The notes beneath the pieces were generated by a model. The model had not been told where the DNA came from. It was given only the letters and a program-made list of their open reading frames with translations, and searched no databases. This document shows positions 25,932-37,046 of a DNA stretch of 64,000 nt, piece after piece (positions within the stretch are counted from its first letter, which is position 1; each line of letters starts with the position of its first letter). Origin of the DNA: Nocardioides flavescens (GTDB lineage: Bacteria > Actinomycetota > Actinomycetes > Propionibacteriales > Nocardioidaceae); the NCBI RefSeq assembly GCF_009823805.1, contig NZ_WUEK01000004.1:248001-312000 (forward strand), read 5' to 3'. The translations under genes and the position numbers were made by a program.

Positions 25932-26579
25932 ATGAACGAGCACGTCGTGGACCCGAGCCCGAGCATGAACTACTACATCCCGCAGTGGGAGGAGCGGACC
26001 TCCTACGGGTTCCGCCGCATCGACCCCTACGGCAAGCTGTTCGAGGACCGCATCATCTACCTCGGCACGCCGATCTCCGACGACGTCGCCAACGCCGTCA
26101 TCGCGCAGCTGATGTGCCTGGAGTCGATGAACCCCGACCAGGACATCCAGATCTACATCAACAGCCCCGGCGGCTCCTTCACCGCGCTCACCGCCATCTA
26201 CGACACGATGAACTTCATCAAGTCCGACGTGCAGACGGTGTGCATCGGCCAGGCCGCCTCGGCCGCCGCGATCCTGCTCGGCGCCGGTGCGCCCGGCAAG
26301 CGGCTGGCGCTGCCCAACAGCCGCATCCTGATCCACCAGCCCTACACCGAGGGCACCTTCGGCCAGACCTCGGACATCGAGATCCAGGCCAACGAGATCC
26401 TGCGGATGCGCGAGCTGCTGGAGAAGATGATCTCCGACCACACCGGCCGCGACATGGACCAGGTCAGCCGCGACATCGAGCGCGACAAGATCCTCACCGC
26501 CGCCCAGGCCGTCGAGTACGGCCTGATCGACAACGTGATCGAGTCCCGCAAGGGCACGCCCGCCCTCGCGGCCGGCTGA
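25932..26579 (+). CDS. clpP2: ATP-dependent Clp protease proteolytic subunit 2
   Basis: A 215-residue partner of ClpP1. The catalytic Ser is in GQAASAAAILL (about residue 112), the His in RILIHQPYTEG, and the Asp in VSRDIERDK. The N-terminal extension MNYYIPQWEERTSYGFRRID resembles that of mycobacterial ClpP2. ClpP1 and ClpP2 form a mixed two-ring particle in actinobacteria. It lies 7 nt downstream of clpP1 and is co-transcribed with it. A terminator-like inverted repeat separates it from clpX. Confidence 0.95.
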   Translation: MNEHVVDPSPSMNYYIPQWEERTSYGFRRIDPYGKLFEDRIIYLGTPISDDVANAVIAQLMCLESMNPDQDIQIYINSPGGSFTALTAIYDTMNFIKSDVQTVCIGQAASAAAILLGAGAPGKRLALPNSRILIHQPYTEGTFGQTSDIEIQANEILRMRELLEKMISDHTGRDMDQVSRDIERDKILTAAQAVEYGLIDNVIESRKGTPALAAG

Positions 26580-26598
26580 TCCAGCCACACGCCTTGAC

Positions 26599-26636
26599 GG
26601 ACGGACACGGGGCCGAGACCGACCCCGTGTCCGTCC
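26599..26636 (+). terminator. Inverted repeat between clpP2 and clpX
   Basis: Perfect 14-bp arms GGACGGACACGGGG and CCCCGTGTCCGTCC around a 10-nt loop, 20 nt after the clpP2 stop. There is no U-tract. It probably terminates or attenuates the clpP1P2 transcript so that clpX can be set separately. Confidence 0.6.
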
Positions 26637-26720
26637 ACGGTTGCGGTTCCCGACCGGGTACCGTTCGGGAGGCCCCGACTGACGGCGGGGTGCATTCAGC
26701 AGTGGAGAGGGAGGAACCTC

Positions 26721-28004
<1,284 letters not shown>

Positions 28005-28023
28005 CGCAGGCCCCACGCACCAC

Positions 28024-28064
28024 ACGACGAAGGCCCGGGATCACCGATCCCGGGCCTTCGTCGT
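28024..28064 (+). terminator. Strong intrinsic terminator after clpX
   Basis: A perfect 19-bp stem with a 3-nt loop (ACC): left arm 28024-28042, right arm 28046-28064, the inner part being GGCCCGGGATC and its complement. It lies 20 nt downstream of the clpX stop, with no T-run after it. It should block read-through towards the convergent pepN gene. Confidence 0.8.
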
Positions 28065-28079
28065 ATCCCCGATCGAAGA

Positions 28080-28164
28080 GGTGGTTTCGAGACGGTCGCC
28101 AGCGCGACCTCCTCAACCACCGTGACGGTGGTTGAGGAAGGACGAAGTCCTGTCTCGAAACCAC
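28080..28164. repeat. Dispersed repeat: two units in inverted orientation
   Basis: Two units of about 40 bp face each other. Each has the ends GGTTTCGAGAC and CTCAACCACC and a different inner hairpin: GTCGC..GCGAC in the left unit and AGGACTTCGTCCT in the right. The whole can fold as a large cruciform. The same ends recur at 40742, 50785, 51880 and 55870. It lies between the convergent clpX and pepN. Confidence 0.85.
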
Positions 28165-28184
28165 TCTCGTGGTCCCGGTGGGCC

Positions 28185-30731
28185 TCAGTGCTCGGCGGCG
28201 TCCTTCTCCTGGGCGGCGAGGGCGCGGGCGACGTCGGCGCGGCCCTCGCGGACGTAGCGCTTGGCCGCCGGGTTGGCCGGGGAGCTCTCGAGCCAGGCGT
28301 CCACGCGCTCGAGGAGCTCGGCGCTGGCCAGCGGCTTGGGGAACATGAACTCCAGGGCCGTCGAGGCGCGCTGGGTGCCCTTCTCCTCCCACATGGTGTC
28401 GGCAGCGGCGAGGTAGCGCTCGACGTACGGCGCGAGCACGTCGTCCTGACCGGGGACCTGGAAGGCGAGGACCACGGAGCGCTGGGTCTCGTTGGGCACG
28501 TCGTCGCGCACCATCGCGATCTCCCATGCCTCCGCCTTGGCCTGGGCGTCGGGGCGCAGGGCGCGGGCGGCGGCCGCGCGCTCCTGGCCCGAGATGGTGT
28601 TGTCCTCGGCGAGCTCGGCGTCGATGCGGGCCGCGTCGGCGCGACCGTTGCGGGCCAGGCCGTTGAGCAGGGTCCAGCGCAGGTCGGCGTCGACGGCGAG
28701 CCCCTCGACGGTGAAGGAGCCGTCGAGCAGCCCCTCGAGGTCGGCGAGCGCCTGGTCGCCGTGCGCGGCGCCGGCGTAGGCGCGCGCGAACGACAGCTGG
28801 TGGTCGCTGCCCGGCTCGGCGTCGAGCAGCAGCCCGCGCAGCCCGGACTCCCAGGTGGCGCGCAGCGCGTCGCGCCGATCGGGGGCGGAGTAGAGGTTCA
28901 CCGCGGTGGCGGCGTACGTCGGGATGCGGGACACGCCGAACGCGTCGGTCTCCGACGGCAGCCCCGAGAGCACCAGGTCGACGAACGCGGTGGCCGACAG
29001 CTCGGCGTCGCGCGTCATGTCCCACGCGGCACCCCAGAGCAGCGCGCGGGCCAGGGCGTCGTCGAGGGTGGCGATCCCCGAGATCGCGGTGGCGAGCGAG
29101 CGCTCGTCGAGGCGGATCTTGGCGTAGGCGAGGTCGCCCTCGTTGAGCAGCAGCAGGTCGGGCTGGCGCTCGCCGACCAGCTGCGGGACCTCCGTAGAGG
29201 CGCCCTCGACGTCGATCTCGAACGACGTACGACGCACCAGGCGGCCGTCGACCTCGTCGTAGAGGCCGATGCCGAGCCGGTGCCGGCGCAGGGTCGGGTG
29301 CTCGTCGGTGGCGCTCTGCTGCACCGCGAAGGAGGCGTAGGTGCCGTCCTCGGCGAGGTCGAACGCCGGGGCGAGGGTGTTGACGCCGGAGGTCTGCAGC
29401 CACTCCTGGGCCCACGACTCGAGTTCGCGACCGCTGGACTTCTCCAGGGCGGAGAGCAGGTCGGTGAACTCGGAGTTGGCGAACTCGTGGTCGCGGAAGT
29501 ACTCGCGCAGCCCGGCGAGGAAGTTGTCCAGGCCGACCCAGGCGACGAGTTGCTTGAGCACCGAGGCGCCCTTGGCGTAGGTGATGCCGTCGAAGTTGAC
29601 CTCGACGGCCTGCAGGTCGTGGTTGTCGGCCGCGATGGGGTGGGTGCTGGGCAGCTGGTCCTGGCGGTAGGCCCAGTTCTTGCGGACGTTGGTGAAGCCG
29701 GTCCAGGACTCGGTGAACTCGGTGGCGTTGACGGCGGCGTGGTAACACGCCCACTCGGCGAACGACTCGTTGAGCCAGAGGTCGTCCCACCAGCGCATCG
29801 TCACGAGGTCGCCGAACCACATGTGGGCCATCTCGTGGAGGATCACCTCGGCGCGGAACTCGTAGAACGAGCGGTCCTGCCGGCTGCGGGGGAGGTACTC
29901 GTCGCGGAAGGTGACGCACCCGGCGTTCTCCATCGCGCCCATGTTGTACTCCGGCACGAACAGCTGGTCGTACTTGCCGAAGGGGTAGGGGTAGGCGAAC
30001 TGCTCCTCGAAGAACGCGAAGCCCTGCTTGGTGATCGTGAAGATCTCCTCGGCGTCGAGGTGCGGCACGAGCGACTGGCGGCAGTAGATGCCGAGCGGGA
30101 TCTCCTGGGTGGCGCCGGTGTAGGTGTCGGTCACGTGGTGGTACTCGCCGGCGACGAGCGCGGTGATGTAGGTCGACATCCGCTGCGTGGTCGGGAAGCG
30201 CCAGGTGGCCGTGCCGTCGCCGGCCGGCTCGGGCTCGGGGCTGACGGCGTTGGAGACGACCGCCCAGCCCTCGGGGGCGGTCACGGTGAAGGTGTAGGGC
30301 GCCTTGAGGTCGGGCTGCTCGAAGGTGGTGTAGACGCGACGCGCGTCCGGCACCTCGAACTGGGAGTAGAGGTAGACCCGGTCGTCGGCCGGGTCGACGA
30401 AGCGGTGCAGGCCCTCACCGGTGCGCGAGTAGGTGCAGTCGGCCTCGACGACGAGGGTGTTGGCGGCGGCCAGACCGCTCAGCGCGATCCGGCTGTCGGC
30501 GTACGCCGCGACGTCGACGGCCTCGCCGTTGAGCGTGATGGAGCGGACCGTCGCGCCGACCAGGTCGGCGAACGTCTCGGCGCCGGGCTCGCGACAGGTG
30601 AACTCGATGGTGGTGGTGGACCCGAAGGTCCGGTCACCGGTCGTGAGGTCCAGGTCGATGGAGTACGAGGTGACGTCCAGGAGGGCGGCGCGGGTGGCCG
30701 CCTCGTCCCGGGTGAGGTTGGTTCCAGGCAT
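28185..30731 (-). CDS. pepN: Aminopeptidase N (M1 family metallopeptidase)
   Basis: An 848-residue cytosolic M1 aminopeptidase that removes N-terminal residues from peptides. The exopeptidase motif GAMEN (about residue 260) and the zinc site HEMAHMW plus the downstream Glu of [10 protein letters not shown] (about 298-325) are intact. The N-terminal beta domain and the long helical C-terminal domain fit the usual length. ATG 30731 is preferred to the in-frame ATG at 30740 because AGGA is 8 nt upstream of it, and CAGGAT also lies 7 nt before it as a possible -10. It is divergent from the DsbA-fold gene; the two are also adjacent in M. tuberculosis (Rv2466c-Rv2467). It likely finishes peptides released by the nearby Clp protease. 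Confidence 0.95.
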   Translation of the reverse strand: MPGTNLTRDEAATRAALLDVTSYSIDLDLTTGDRTFGSTTTIEFTCREPGAETFADLVGATVRSITLNGEAVDVAAYADSRIALSGLAAANTLVVEADCTYSRTGEGLHRFVDPADDRVYLYSQFEVPDARRVYTTFEQPDLKAPYTFTVTAPEGWAVVSNAVSPEPEPAGDGTATWRFPTTQRMSTYITALVAGEYHHVTDTYTGATQEIPLGIYCRQSLVPHLDAEEIFTITKQGFAFFEEQFAYPYPFGKYDQLFVPEYNMGAMENAGCVTFRDEYLPRSRQDRSFYEFRAEVILHEMAHMWFGDLVTMRWWDDLWLNESFAEWACYHAAVNATEFTESWTGFTNVRKNWAYRQDQLPSTHPIAADNHDLQAVEVNFDGITYAKGASVLKQLVAWVGLDNFLAGLREYFRDHEFANSEFTDLLSALEKSSGRELESWAQEWLQTSGVNTLAPAFDLAEDGTYASFAVQQSATDEHPTLRRHRLGIGLYDEVDGRLVRRTSFEIDVEGASTEVPQLVGERQPDLLLLNEGDLAYAKIRLDERSLATAISGIATLDDALARALLWGAAWDMTRDAELSATAFVDLVLSGLPSETDAFGVSRIPTYAATAVNLYSAPDRRDALRATWESGLRGLLLDAEPGSDHQLSFARAYAGAAHGDQALADLEGLLDGSFTVEGLAVDADLRWTLLNGLARNGRADAARIDAELAEDNTISGQERAAAARALRPDAQAKAEAWEIAMVRDDVPNETQRSVVLAFQVPGQDDVLAPYVERYLAAADTMWEEKGTQRASTALEFMFPKPLASAELLERVDAWLESSPANPAAKRYVREGRADVARALAAQEKDAAEH

Positions 30732-30772
30732 GCTCGCCATCCTGCCACCGAGGAAATGACGCCGCGCTGGCG

Positions 30773-30788
30773 CCGAGGAATACCTCGG
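30773..30788. promoter_or_regulatory. Inverted repeat in the pepN / DsbA-fold divergent promoter region
   Basis: CCGAGG-AATA-CCTCGG, with a further CCGAGG half about 20 bp to the left. It lies in the 80-bp divergent interval and could be an operator for one or both genes. No known regulator motif is recognised. Confidence 0.3.
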
Positions 30789-30811
30789 CCCGGACGCGGT
30801 ATTGGACAGAC

Positions 30812-31420
30812 ATGACTGCGACCGCTGTGGACTTCTGGTTCGACCCGCTCTGCCCGTTCGCGTGGATCACCTCGCGCACCGTGCTCGAGGTGGAGAAGGT
30901 GCGCGACGTCGAGGTGACGTGGCACATCATGAGCCTGGCCTACCTCAACCAGGACAAGGACATCCCCGATGACTACCGCGAGCTGCTCAAGGACGCCTGG
31001 CAGCCGGTGCGCGTCGCCATGGCCGTCGAGCAGGAGCACGGCCAGGAGGCGCTGGCCAAGGTCTACACGGCGATGGGGGAGCGCAAGCACACCCAGGGCG
31101 CCGAGAAGCTCGACCGCGACCTCATCGTCGGCGCGCTCGAGGACGCCGGTCTCGACACCTCGCTCGCTGACGCGATGGACGACTCGTCCTACGACGAGGC
31201 CATCAAGAAGAGCCACCACGAGGGCATGGACCAGGTCGGCTACGAGGTCGGCACCCCGTGCATCGCGATCGACGGCAACGCCTTCTTCGGCCCCGTGCTC
31301 ACCAAGATCGCCCGTGGCGAGGAGGCCGGCACCATCTGGGACGCCGCCGTCACGCTGTCGGCGTACCCGGACTTCTTCGAGCTGAAGCGCTCGCGCAACC
31401 GCGAGCTCGACTTCAGCTGA
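30812..31420 (+). CDS. DsbA-fold protein, mycothiol-dependent nitroreductase (Rv2466c) family
   Basis: A 202-residue thioredoxin-fold protein. FWFDPLCPFAWITSR near residue 10 is the active site; the M. tuberculosis homologue has CPWC here, so the second (resolving) Cys is Ala. VGTPCIAIDGNAFFGPVL carries the cis-Pro loop and a further Cys. The C-terminal YPDFFELKRSR is a family signature. The mycobacterial enzyme uses mycothiol to reduce nitro compounds and is induced by oxidative stress. A monothiol mechanism with mycothiol remains possible. Its 3' end overlaps the convergent ABC ATPase gene by 8 bp. Confidence 0.9.
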   Translation: MTATAVDFWFDPLCPFAWITSRTVLEVEKVRDVEVTWHIMSLAYLNQDKDIPDDYRELLKDAWQPVRVAMAVEQEHGQEALAKVYTAMGERKHTQGAEKLDRDLIVGALEDAGLDTSLADAMDDSSYDEAIKKSHHEGMDQVGYEVGTPCIAIDGNAFFGPVLTKIARGEEAGTIWDAAVTLSAYPDFFELKRSRNRELDFS

Positions 31421-33086
31421 CGAGGCTGCGGCGCGCCGCTCGCCGCCGACGCTGCTCGACGGGGTCGGCGACGGGCGACGCGGCCACCAGCCGACGGGTG
31501 TAGTCCTCGGTGGGGGCGTGCAGGATCTCCCTGCGCGTGCCGGCCTCGACCACCCGCCCGGCGTGGAGCACGACCACGCGGTCGCACAGCCGGTCGACGA
31601 CCGCGAGGTCGTGGGTGATGAACAGGCAGCCGAAGCGGAGCTGGTCCTGCAGGTCGCGGATCAGGTCGAGCACGGTGGCCTGCACCGAGACGTCGAGGGC
31701 CGAGGTGGGCTCGTCGGCGATCAGGAGCTCTGGACGCAGCGAGACCGCGCGTGCGATCGCGACGCGCTGGCGCTGACCACCGGAGAGCTCGTGCGGGTAG
31801 CGGCGTGCCCAGGCGGCTGGCAGCCGGACGGACTCCAGCAGTGCGGCGACCTGCGCGTCCAGCTCGGCGCCTCGCACGCCGCGGTGCACCCGCAGCGGCT
31901 CACCCACCGACGCCCCGACCGTGTAGCGGGGGTTGAGCGCGGCGGCGGGGTTCTGGAACACCGCGCCGATCCGGGCCCGTACGGCGCGCAGGCGGGCGCG
32001 GCGCAGGTGGCTCAGGTCCTCCTCGCCCAGCCGCACCCGGCCGGAGGTGACCGGGGTCAGTCCCAGGACCGCGCGCCCGATGGTCGACTTGCCGCTGCCC
32101 GACTCACCGACGAGGCCCACGACCTCGCCCGGGGTGATGCGGAGCGAGACGCCCCGCAGCGCGTCCACCGTCCCGCGGGCGGTGCGGTAGGTGACCTGCA
32201 GGTCCTCGACGGTGAGCAGGGCTGTGTCGTCGTGGGCGTCGTCGTGGGTGTCGCTCGCCAGAGGCCCTGCGCCTTCGAGCGTGAGGCGCGGGACGGCGTC
32301 CAGCAGGACCCGGGTGTAGTCGGCCCGCGGGGCGGTGAAGAGCCGATGCACCTCGGCCTGCTCCTCGACGCGGCCGTCCCGCATCACGACGACCCGGTCG
32401 GCGACGTCGGCGACCACACCCATGTCGTGGGTGATGATCACGATGGTGGTGCCGAGGCGCGCCGACAGGTCGACCAGGACGTCGAGGATCTCCTGCTGCA
32501 CCGTGACGTCGAGGGCGGTGGTCGGCTCGTCGGCGACGAGGAGCTCCGGCTCGCACGACAGGGCCATCGCGATCATGATGCGCTGGCACTGCCCGCCGGA
32601 GAACTGGTGCGGGTAGTCGCCCATCCGGGTGCGGGCGTCGGGGATGCCGACCAGGTCGAGCAGGCCGACGGCGTGCTCACGGGCCGCGGCCCGGGCCAGG
32701 TCACGGCGGTGCCGCCGGATGGCTTCGACGAGCTGGGCGCCGATGCTGAACACCGGGTCGAGGGCGCCGGCCGGGTCCTGGAAGATGAAGGCGATCCGGC
32801 TGCCGCGCACCGAGCGCAGCTCGCGCTCGTCGAGGGCCGTGAGGTCGACGCCGTCGAGGAGCACCCGGCCGTCGATGCGCGCGTTGCCGGGCAGCAGTCG
32901 CGCTGCAGCCAGGGCGGTGACGGTCTTGCCGGATCCCGACTCCCCGACGAGGGCGAGGATCTCACCGCGGGCGACGTCGAGGTCGACGCCGTGGACGACC
33001 TCGTGCTCGTGCGAGCCGTCGACGAAGGCGATGCGGAGCCCGCGCACCGACAGGAGCGGCCCGGCGTCCGGGTGCCCCGCGGTCAC
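31413..33086 (-). CDS. Oligopeptide ABC transporter, fused double ATPase (DppD-DppF type)
   Basis: A 557-residue protein with two complete nucleotide-binding domains. NBD1: Walker A GESGSGKTV (about residue 50), signature QFSGGQCQR, Walker B LLVADEPTTALD. NBD2: Walker A GESGSGKST (about 325), signature ELSGGQRQR, Walker B LLIADEPTSALD. The Asp/Glu-type C-terminal extensions with RRLVAASP are those of oligopeptide importers. It would energise the DppB/DppC-like permeases encoded at 35124-36939. Start GTG overlaps the regulator's stop (GTGA). The order ATPase-regulator-hydrolase-permeases-SBP, read backward, is one transcript from 38702. Confidence 0.93.
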   Translation of the reverse strand: MTAGHPDAGPLLSVRGLRIAFVDGSHEHEVVHGVDLDVARGEILALVGESGSGKTVTALAAARLLPGNARIDGRVLLDGVDLTALDERELRSVRGSRIAFIFQDPAGALDPVFSIGAQLVEAIRRHRRDLARAAAREHAVGLLDLVGIPDARTRMGDYPHQFSGGQCQRIMIAMALSCEPELLVADEPTTALDVTVQQEILDVLVDLSARLGTTIVIITHDMGVVADVADRVVVMRDGRVEEQAEVHRLFTAPRADYTRVLLDAVPRLTLEGAGPLASDTHDDAHDDTALLTVEDLQVTYRTARGTVDALRGVSLRITPGEVVGLVGESGSGKSTIGRAVLGLTPVTSGRVRLGEEDLSHLRRARLRAVRARIGAVFQNPAAALNPRYTVGASVGEPLRVHRGVRGAELDAQVAALLESVRLPAAWARRYPHELSGGQRQRVAIARAVSLRPELLIADEPTSALDVSVQATVLDLIRDLQDQLRFGCLFITHDLAVVDRLCDRVVVLHAGRVVEAGTRREILHAPTEDYTRRLVAASPVADPVEQRRRRAARRSLVS

Positions 33087-33613
33087 GGCGTCTCCTCGTC
33101 CGCGGGGTCGAGCGGCTCCTCGCCCAGCGCCTCGGTGTGGGCGGCCAGGTGGGCTCGCCAGTCACGGAACATCTGCTGGTTGTAGTCACCGAGCCAGCGC
33201 ATGTACTCCCGCGCGATGAGGACCCGGCGCCGCGCCGCGCCCTCGAGGTCCAGCTGCTGGTTGGCCTCGTCGAGGACCGACTCCATGCGGAAGACCCAGC
33301 GCCGTTCGCTGGTCAGGAAGCCTCCCCAGATGTCCTCGTGGGCCTCGAAGTAGTGGGAGCGGTCCCCGGGCAGCCGGCGGCGCCGGATGTAGCCCTGGTC
33401 GCCCAGCGCCCGGGTGGCCATCGACACCGCTCCCGAGGCGATCCCGAGCTCGCGGGACAGCTCGGCGGACGAGACGTGGTCGGACGTCGTGATGAGCAGG
33501 TAGCCCATGACGCGGCCCTCCATCCGGCCCGCACCGCTCTCGTGCCAGTTGTCGGCGAAGTCCTCGACGAAGCGGCGGGCGGCCTCGCCGAGGGTGGACT
33601 GCTCCTCGCTCAT
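33083..33613 (-). CDS. GbsR/MarR-family transcriptional regulator
   Basis: A 176-residue winged-helix regulator. FVEDFADNWHESGAGRMEGR is the GbsR-like N-terminal helix, and VSSAELSRELGIASGAVSMA followed by TRALGDQGYIRRRRLPGDRS forms the recognition helix and wing. A helical C-terminal dimerisation region with YMRWLGDYNQQMF completes it. It is encoded inside the ABC operon with 4-bp overlaps on both sides, so it probably controls that operon in response to its substrate. The operator is not identified. Confidence 0.87.
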   Translation of the reverse strand: MSEEQSTLGEAARRFVEDFADNWHESGAGRMEGRVMGYLLITTSDHVSSAELSRELGIASGAVSMATRALGDQGYIRRRRLPGDRSHYFEAHEDIWGGFLTSERRWVFRMESVLDEANQQLDLEGAARRRVLIAREYMRWLGDYNQQMFRDWRAHLAAHTEALGEEPLDPADEETP

Positions 33614-35061
33614 CGCGCCGCCATCTGCTCGCGGCGGCGCTCGCGGAAGACCGACTCCGGCCAGGCGCTCATCCCGCCCACCCGCAGGGAGCGCACGCCG
33701 TGCTCGTCGCGGTCGTACTCCACGCTCTCACCCGCCGACCCGTAGCCCGGTCGTGCGGGGATGCGCAGCCGGTCGGGGCCCTCGATCTCCAGCTCGACGG
33801 ACTCCGCGGTCGGGTCCTCCTGGTCGGGGTGCATCAGCACCAGCCGATCGCCCAGTCGCAGCACGGAGATGCGGCCGAACCCGGCGACGACCGAGGTCGC
33901 GAAGCCGTCGAGGTCCACGCCTTCGGGCGCGGGGGCGGACGGAGCGCTGCGAGCGCGGAGTGCGAGGTCGATGAGCTTGAGGACGCCCACCGCGAGCTCG
34001 TGGGCCGGCCCGCGGCTGGCGTTGGTGAGGACCGAGACCACCAGCCCGTCGGCCGGGTCGACGAAGGTGCGCGTGACGAAGCCCGGGAAGCCGCCGCTGT
34101 GCCCGACCAGGGACCGCTCGCCGATGGTGTGGAGCTCGAGACCGAGGCCGTAGCGGCCGGTCTCGGTCTCGCCTGTCATGACCCTGGACTCCAGGCGCTG
34201 CATGAGGCGCTTGGACGGGTCGGAGAGCAGCTCGTCGACGCCGAGGGCGTGCGCGGCGGCGTACGCCGAGAGGTCGCGCGCGCAGGCGGTGAACCCGGTG
34301 GCCGGGGCCATCGCGCCGGTCGACGGGCTGGCGAGCACGAAGTGGGTGTCGTCCCCGTCGAGCAGCAGGCTGTGGCCCGAGGCGAGCTCGGAGGGATCGA
34401 CGTCGTCGACGTCGGCGTGCACGCGGTCCAGGCCGAGGGGGGCCAGGATCTCCTTGCGGACGAAGTCCCCGAACCGGACCCCGGTGACCTCCTCCACGAC
34501 CAGCCCGGCGATCGCGTAGCCGTAGTTGGAGTACTTGAAGTGCTCGTTGCGTTCGAACGTCGCCCCGTGGTCTACCAGGTCGGTGATGAGGCGGGCACGG
34601 TCCGGGAAGGGTCGCATGAGCTGCCAGTAGTCGCAGTCGGCGCCGTCGCGGACCACCCCGGCCTGGTGACCGAGGAGCTCGCGCACCGTGCGGTCCGCCA
34701 GCGGGGTCCCGGCCAGGTCGGGCACCCGTTCGCCCACGGTGTCGTCGAGCCGCAGCTCGCCCCGCTCCGCGAGCATCATGACCGCGGTGGCCGCGAAGGT
34801 CTTGGAGTGCGAGGCGATGCGGAAGAGGTGCGACGTGGTGAGCGGGGTGCCGCGCTCGGAGTCGGCCACGCCGCTGGCGCCGTCGACCAGGACCTGGTCG
34901 CCGACCCGCACACAGATCTGGACGCCCGGGGTGCGCAGCATCCGGCGCCGCAGATCGACCCAGGCGAGGACGTCGTCGGCCACCTCGCGGACGGCGGCCG
35001 CCAGGTCGGCGCGGCGCGTCGTGTCGTCGACCGAGGACGGGGGAGGGAGGAAGGTGCTCAT
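33610..35061 (-). CDS. Serine hydrolase of the beta-lactamase/penicillin-binding class C fold (D-aminopeptidase or esterase-like)
   Basis: A 483-residue protein without a clear signal peptide. The class C motifs are present: SxxK in FRIASHSKTFAA (about residue 84), YxN in YSNYGYAIAG (about 180) and HSG in LVGHSGGFPGF (about 300), which replaces KTG. A C-terminal lipocalin-like beta domain follows (about 380-480). Such enzymes cleave D-amino peptides, amides or esters. Its place inside a peptide importer operon suggests that it processes the imported peptide in the cytoplasm, perhaps one containing D-residues. That substrate is inferred. Confidence 0.85.
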   Translation of the reverse strand: MSTFLPPPSSVDDTTRRADLAAAVREVADDVLAWVDLRRRMLRTPGVQICVRVGDQVLVDGASGVADSERGTPLTTSHLFRIASHSKTFAATAVMMLAERGELRLDDTVGERVPDLAGTPLADRTVRELLGHQAGVVRDGADCDYWQLMRPFPDRARLITDLVDHGATFERNEHFKYSNYGYAIAGLVVEEVTGVRFGDFVRKEILAPLGLDRVHADVDDVDPSELASGHSLLLDGDDTHFVLASPSTGAMAPATGFTACARDLSAYAAAHALGVDELLSDPSKRLMQRLESRVMTGETETGRYGLGLELHTIGERSLVGHSGGFPGFVTRTFVDPADGLVVSVLTNASRGPAHELAVGVLKLIDLALRARSAPSAPAPEGVDLDGFATSVVAGFGRISVLRLGDRLVLMHPDQEDPTAESVELEIEGPDRLRIPARPGYGSAGESVEYDRDEHGVRSLRVGGMSAWPESVFRERRREQMAAR

Positions 35062-35123
35062 CGTCGAGATCCGTTCTGTCGTGGTGCGTGGTGGTCGAGC
35101 GCAGGCGGGGACGGGCCGGGCGG

Positions 35124-36020
35124 CTACCGGCCGCGGGGATCGAGGGCGTCCCGCAGCATGTCACCGAGCGCGATGAGGCTGATGACGGTGACCGAGAGGA
35201 CGAGGCTGGGGAACAGCAGCATGTGCGGGTGTTCCTGGAACTGGGCCTGCGCGCTGGCCAGCTGCAGACCCCAGCTGACCGACGGCGCCTGCAGTCCGAC
35301 ACCCAGGAAGGTCAGGGTCGACTCGGCGACGATCACGCCGCCGACCGTGATGGTGGCGACGGCGAGGGTCGGGCCGAGCGCGTTGGGCAGCACGTAGCGC
35401 ACCACGATGCGCGAGCTGCGCAGTCCCATCGCCCGTGCGGCCGCGACGAACTCCGCGTCGCACACCTGGCGGACCGAGGTGCGGACGATCCGGGCCATGG
35501 TGGGCCAGGTGAAGATCGCGAGCACCACCGAGACGGTCAGGACGGAGCGGTCGCCCGTGGAGTTGAGGATGATGATCGCGCCGAGGATGAACGGGAAGCC
35601 GAGGAAGATGTCGGTGACCCGGGCGAGCACGCTGTCGGCCCACCCTCCTCGGTAGCCGGCCGTCGTGCCGACGAGGAAGGCGATCCCGAGCGCCAGGGCC
35701 GTGGTGAGCAGCCCGATGCTCAGGGATGTGCGAGTGCCGTAGACGAGGCCGGTGTAGATGTCGCAGCCCTGCAGGTCGGTCCCGAGCGGGTGACCCGGTC
35801 CCGGGCCCACCGCACTCTCCAGGAGGTCGCAGTCGTAGGGATCGCCTCCGCCGAACAGTCCGCCGAAGCCCGCGGGCCAGGCCGCGACCACGGCCAGCAG
35901 GGCCACGGCGACCAGGCACACCCAGAACGCCGGGCGCCGGCGCAGCGTGCGCCACACCCCCCGTCGTACGACGCTCCCGTCGGCGGCCGGGGTGACACTG
36001 GGTTCGATCTCAACGGTCAC
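35124..36020 (-). CDS. Oligopeptide ABC transporter permease (DppC-like)
   Basis: A 298-residue BPD-type permease with an N-terminal helix and five further helices. The coupling-helix motif EFVAAARAMGLRSSRIVVRY (about 200-220) and HPLGTDLQGCDIYTGLVYGT (the usual GTDxxGRD entry) mark the DppC branch. The periplasmic loop after helix 1 carries Cys residues. The start overlaps the DppB-like gene by 11 nt. Confidence 0.93.
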   Translation of the reverse strand: MTVEIEPSVTPAADGSVVRRGVWRTLRRRPAFWVCLVAVALLAVVAAWPAGFGGLFGGGDPYDCDLLESAVGPGPGHPLGTDLQGCDIYTGLVYGTRTSLSIGLLTTALALGIAFLVGTTAGYRGGWADSVLARVTDIFLGFPFILGAIIILNSTGDRSVLTVSVVLAIFTWPTMARIVRTSVRQVCDAEFVAAARAMGLRSSRIVVRYVLPNALGPTLAVATITVGGVIVAESTLTFLGVGLQAPSVSWGLQLASAQAQFQEHPHMLLFPSLVLSVTVISLIALGDMLRDALDPRGR

Positions 36021-36939
36021 GACGGATCCTCGGGTCGAGCAGGGAGTTGGTGATGTCGACGAGTGCGCTGATCACGAGGAAGATCAGGATGAGCACGGTC
36101 GAGACCCCGACGACGGTGGGGCCCTCGTGAGCCCTGATCGCCGCGAACAGCAGCTGACCGATGCCGGGCATGTTGAAGATCCCCTCCACGACGATCGCAC
36201 CGCCGAGCAGGTAGCCCAGGTCGACGGCGAGGAAGGTGAGAACGGGGATGCCGGAGTTGCGCATGACGTGCACGCCCACGATCCGTCGTGGGGAGAGGCC
36301 CTTGGCCCGCAGGGTGCGCACCCAGTCGGACGACATCGCGTCGATCACGCTGCCGCGCATCAGCCGCGAGACCGCGGCCAGCCCGAAGACGGCCAGGCAG
36401 GCCGCGGGGAGCAGGAACCCCATCGGCCACCCGTCCTGGGTCCCGGAGACCGGGAACACCCTCCAGCGCACCCCCAGGTAGAGCTGCGCGGTCGCGCCGA
36501 GGACGAAGATCGGGATCGAGCTGACGACGATGGTGCCGAGGAGCACCGCCCGGTCGGCGAGTCGGCCGTGACGCAGAGCGGCCCAGAGCCCGAGGCTCAC
36601 GCCGACCAGCACCTCGAGCAGCCAGGCCGTCAGCGCGAGCACGATGGTGGTCGGCCAGCGGCTGGCCATCCGTTCGGAGACGGGCCGGCCCGTGAAGTCG
36701 GTGCCGAGGTCGCCCTGGAGGAGTCCGCCGAGGTAGCGCAGGTACTGCTGCCACAGCGACTCGTCGAGGTGGTAGCGGGCCCGCAGCACCCGCACCACCG
36801 AGTCCGGCAGCGGTCGGTCGCCGGCCAGTGCGGCGATCGGGTCGCCCTGGAGGGCGAAGACCATCGCGTAGATCAGGAAGGTGACGCCGAGGAAGACGAC
36901 CACCAGCTCCAGGAGTCGTCGCACGACGAAGCGCATCAT
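36010..36939 (-). CDS. Oligopeptide ABC transporter permease (DppB-like)
   Basis: A 309-residue permease with six helices. MMRFVVRRLLELVVVFLGVT at the start and DWVRTLRAKGLSPRRIVGVH (about 207-226, the EAA coupling helix) are typical of DppB. GDPIAALAG and QYLRYLGGLLQGDLGTDF match the family's conserved extracytoplasmic block. The ATG (36939) has GAGGAG six nt upstream; the frame continuing far upstream is a shadow of the SBP gene. It pairs with the DppC-like permease. Confidence 0.93.
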   Translation of the reverse strand: MMRFVVRRLLELVVVFLGVTFLIYAMVFALQGDPIAALAGDRPLPDSVVRVLRARYHLDESLWQQYLRYLGGLLQGDLGTDFTGRPVSERMASRWPTTIVLALTAWLLEVLVGVSLGLWAALRHGRLADRAVLLGTIVVSSIPIFVLGATAQLYLGVRWRVFPVSGTQDGWPMGFLLPAACLAVFGLAAVSRLMRGSVIDAMSSDWVRTLRAKGLSPRRIVGVHVMRNSGIPVLTFLAVDLGYLLGGAIVVEGIFNMPGIGQLLFAAIRAHEGPTVVGVSTVLILIFLVISALVDITNSLLDPRIRRDR

Positions 36940-37046
36940 GCGGAGCTCCTCTCGGTTCGGGCTCGGTTCGGGCTCGGGTGGGTGGGGAGGGGAGGGGCCC
37001 GCGGGTGGTGACGCTGACGGGGAGCAGCGTGACCACCCGCGGGGGC

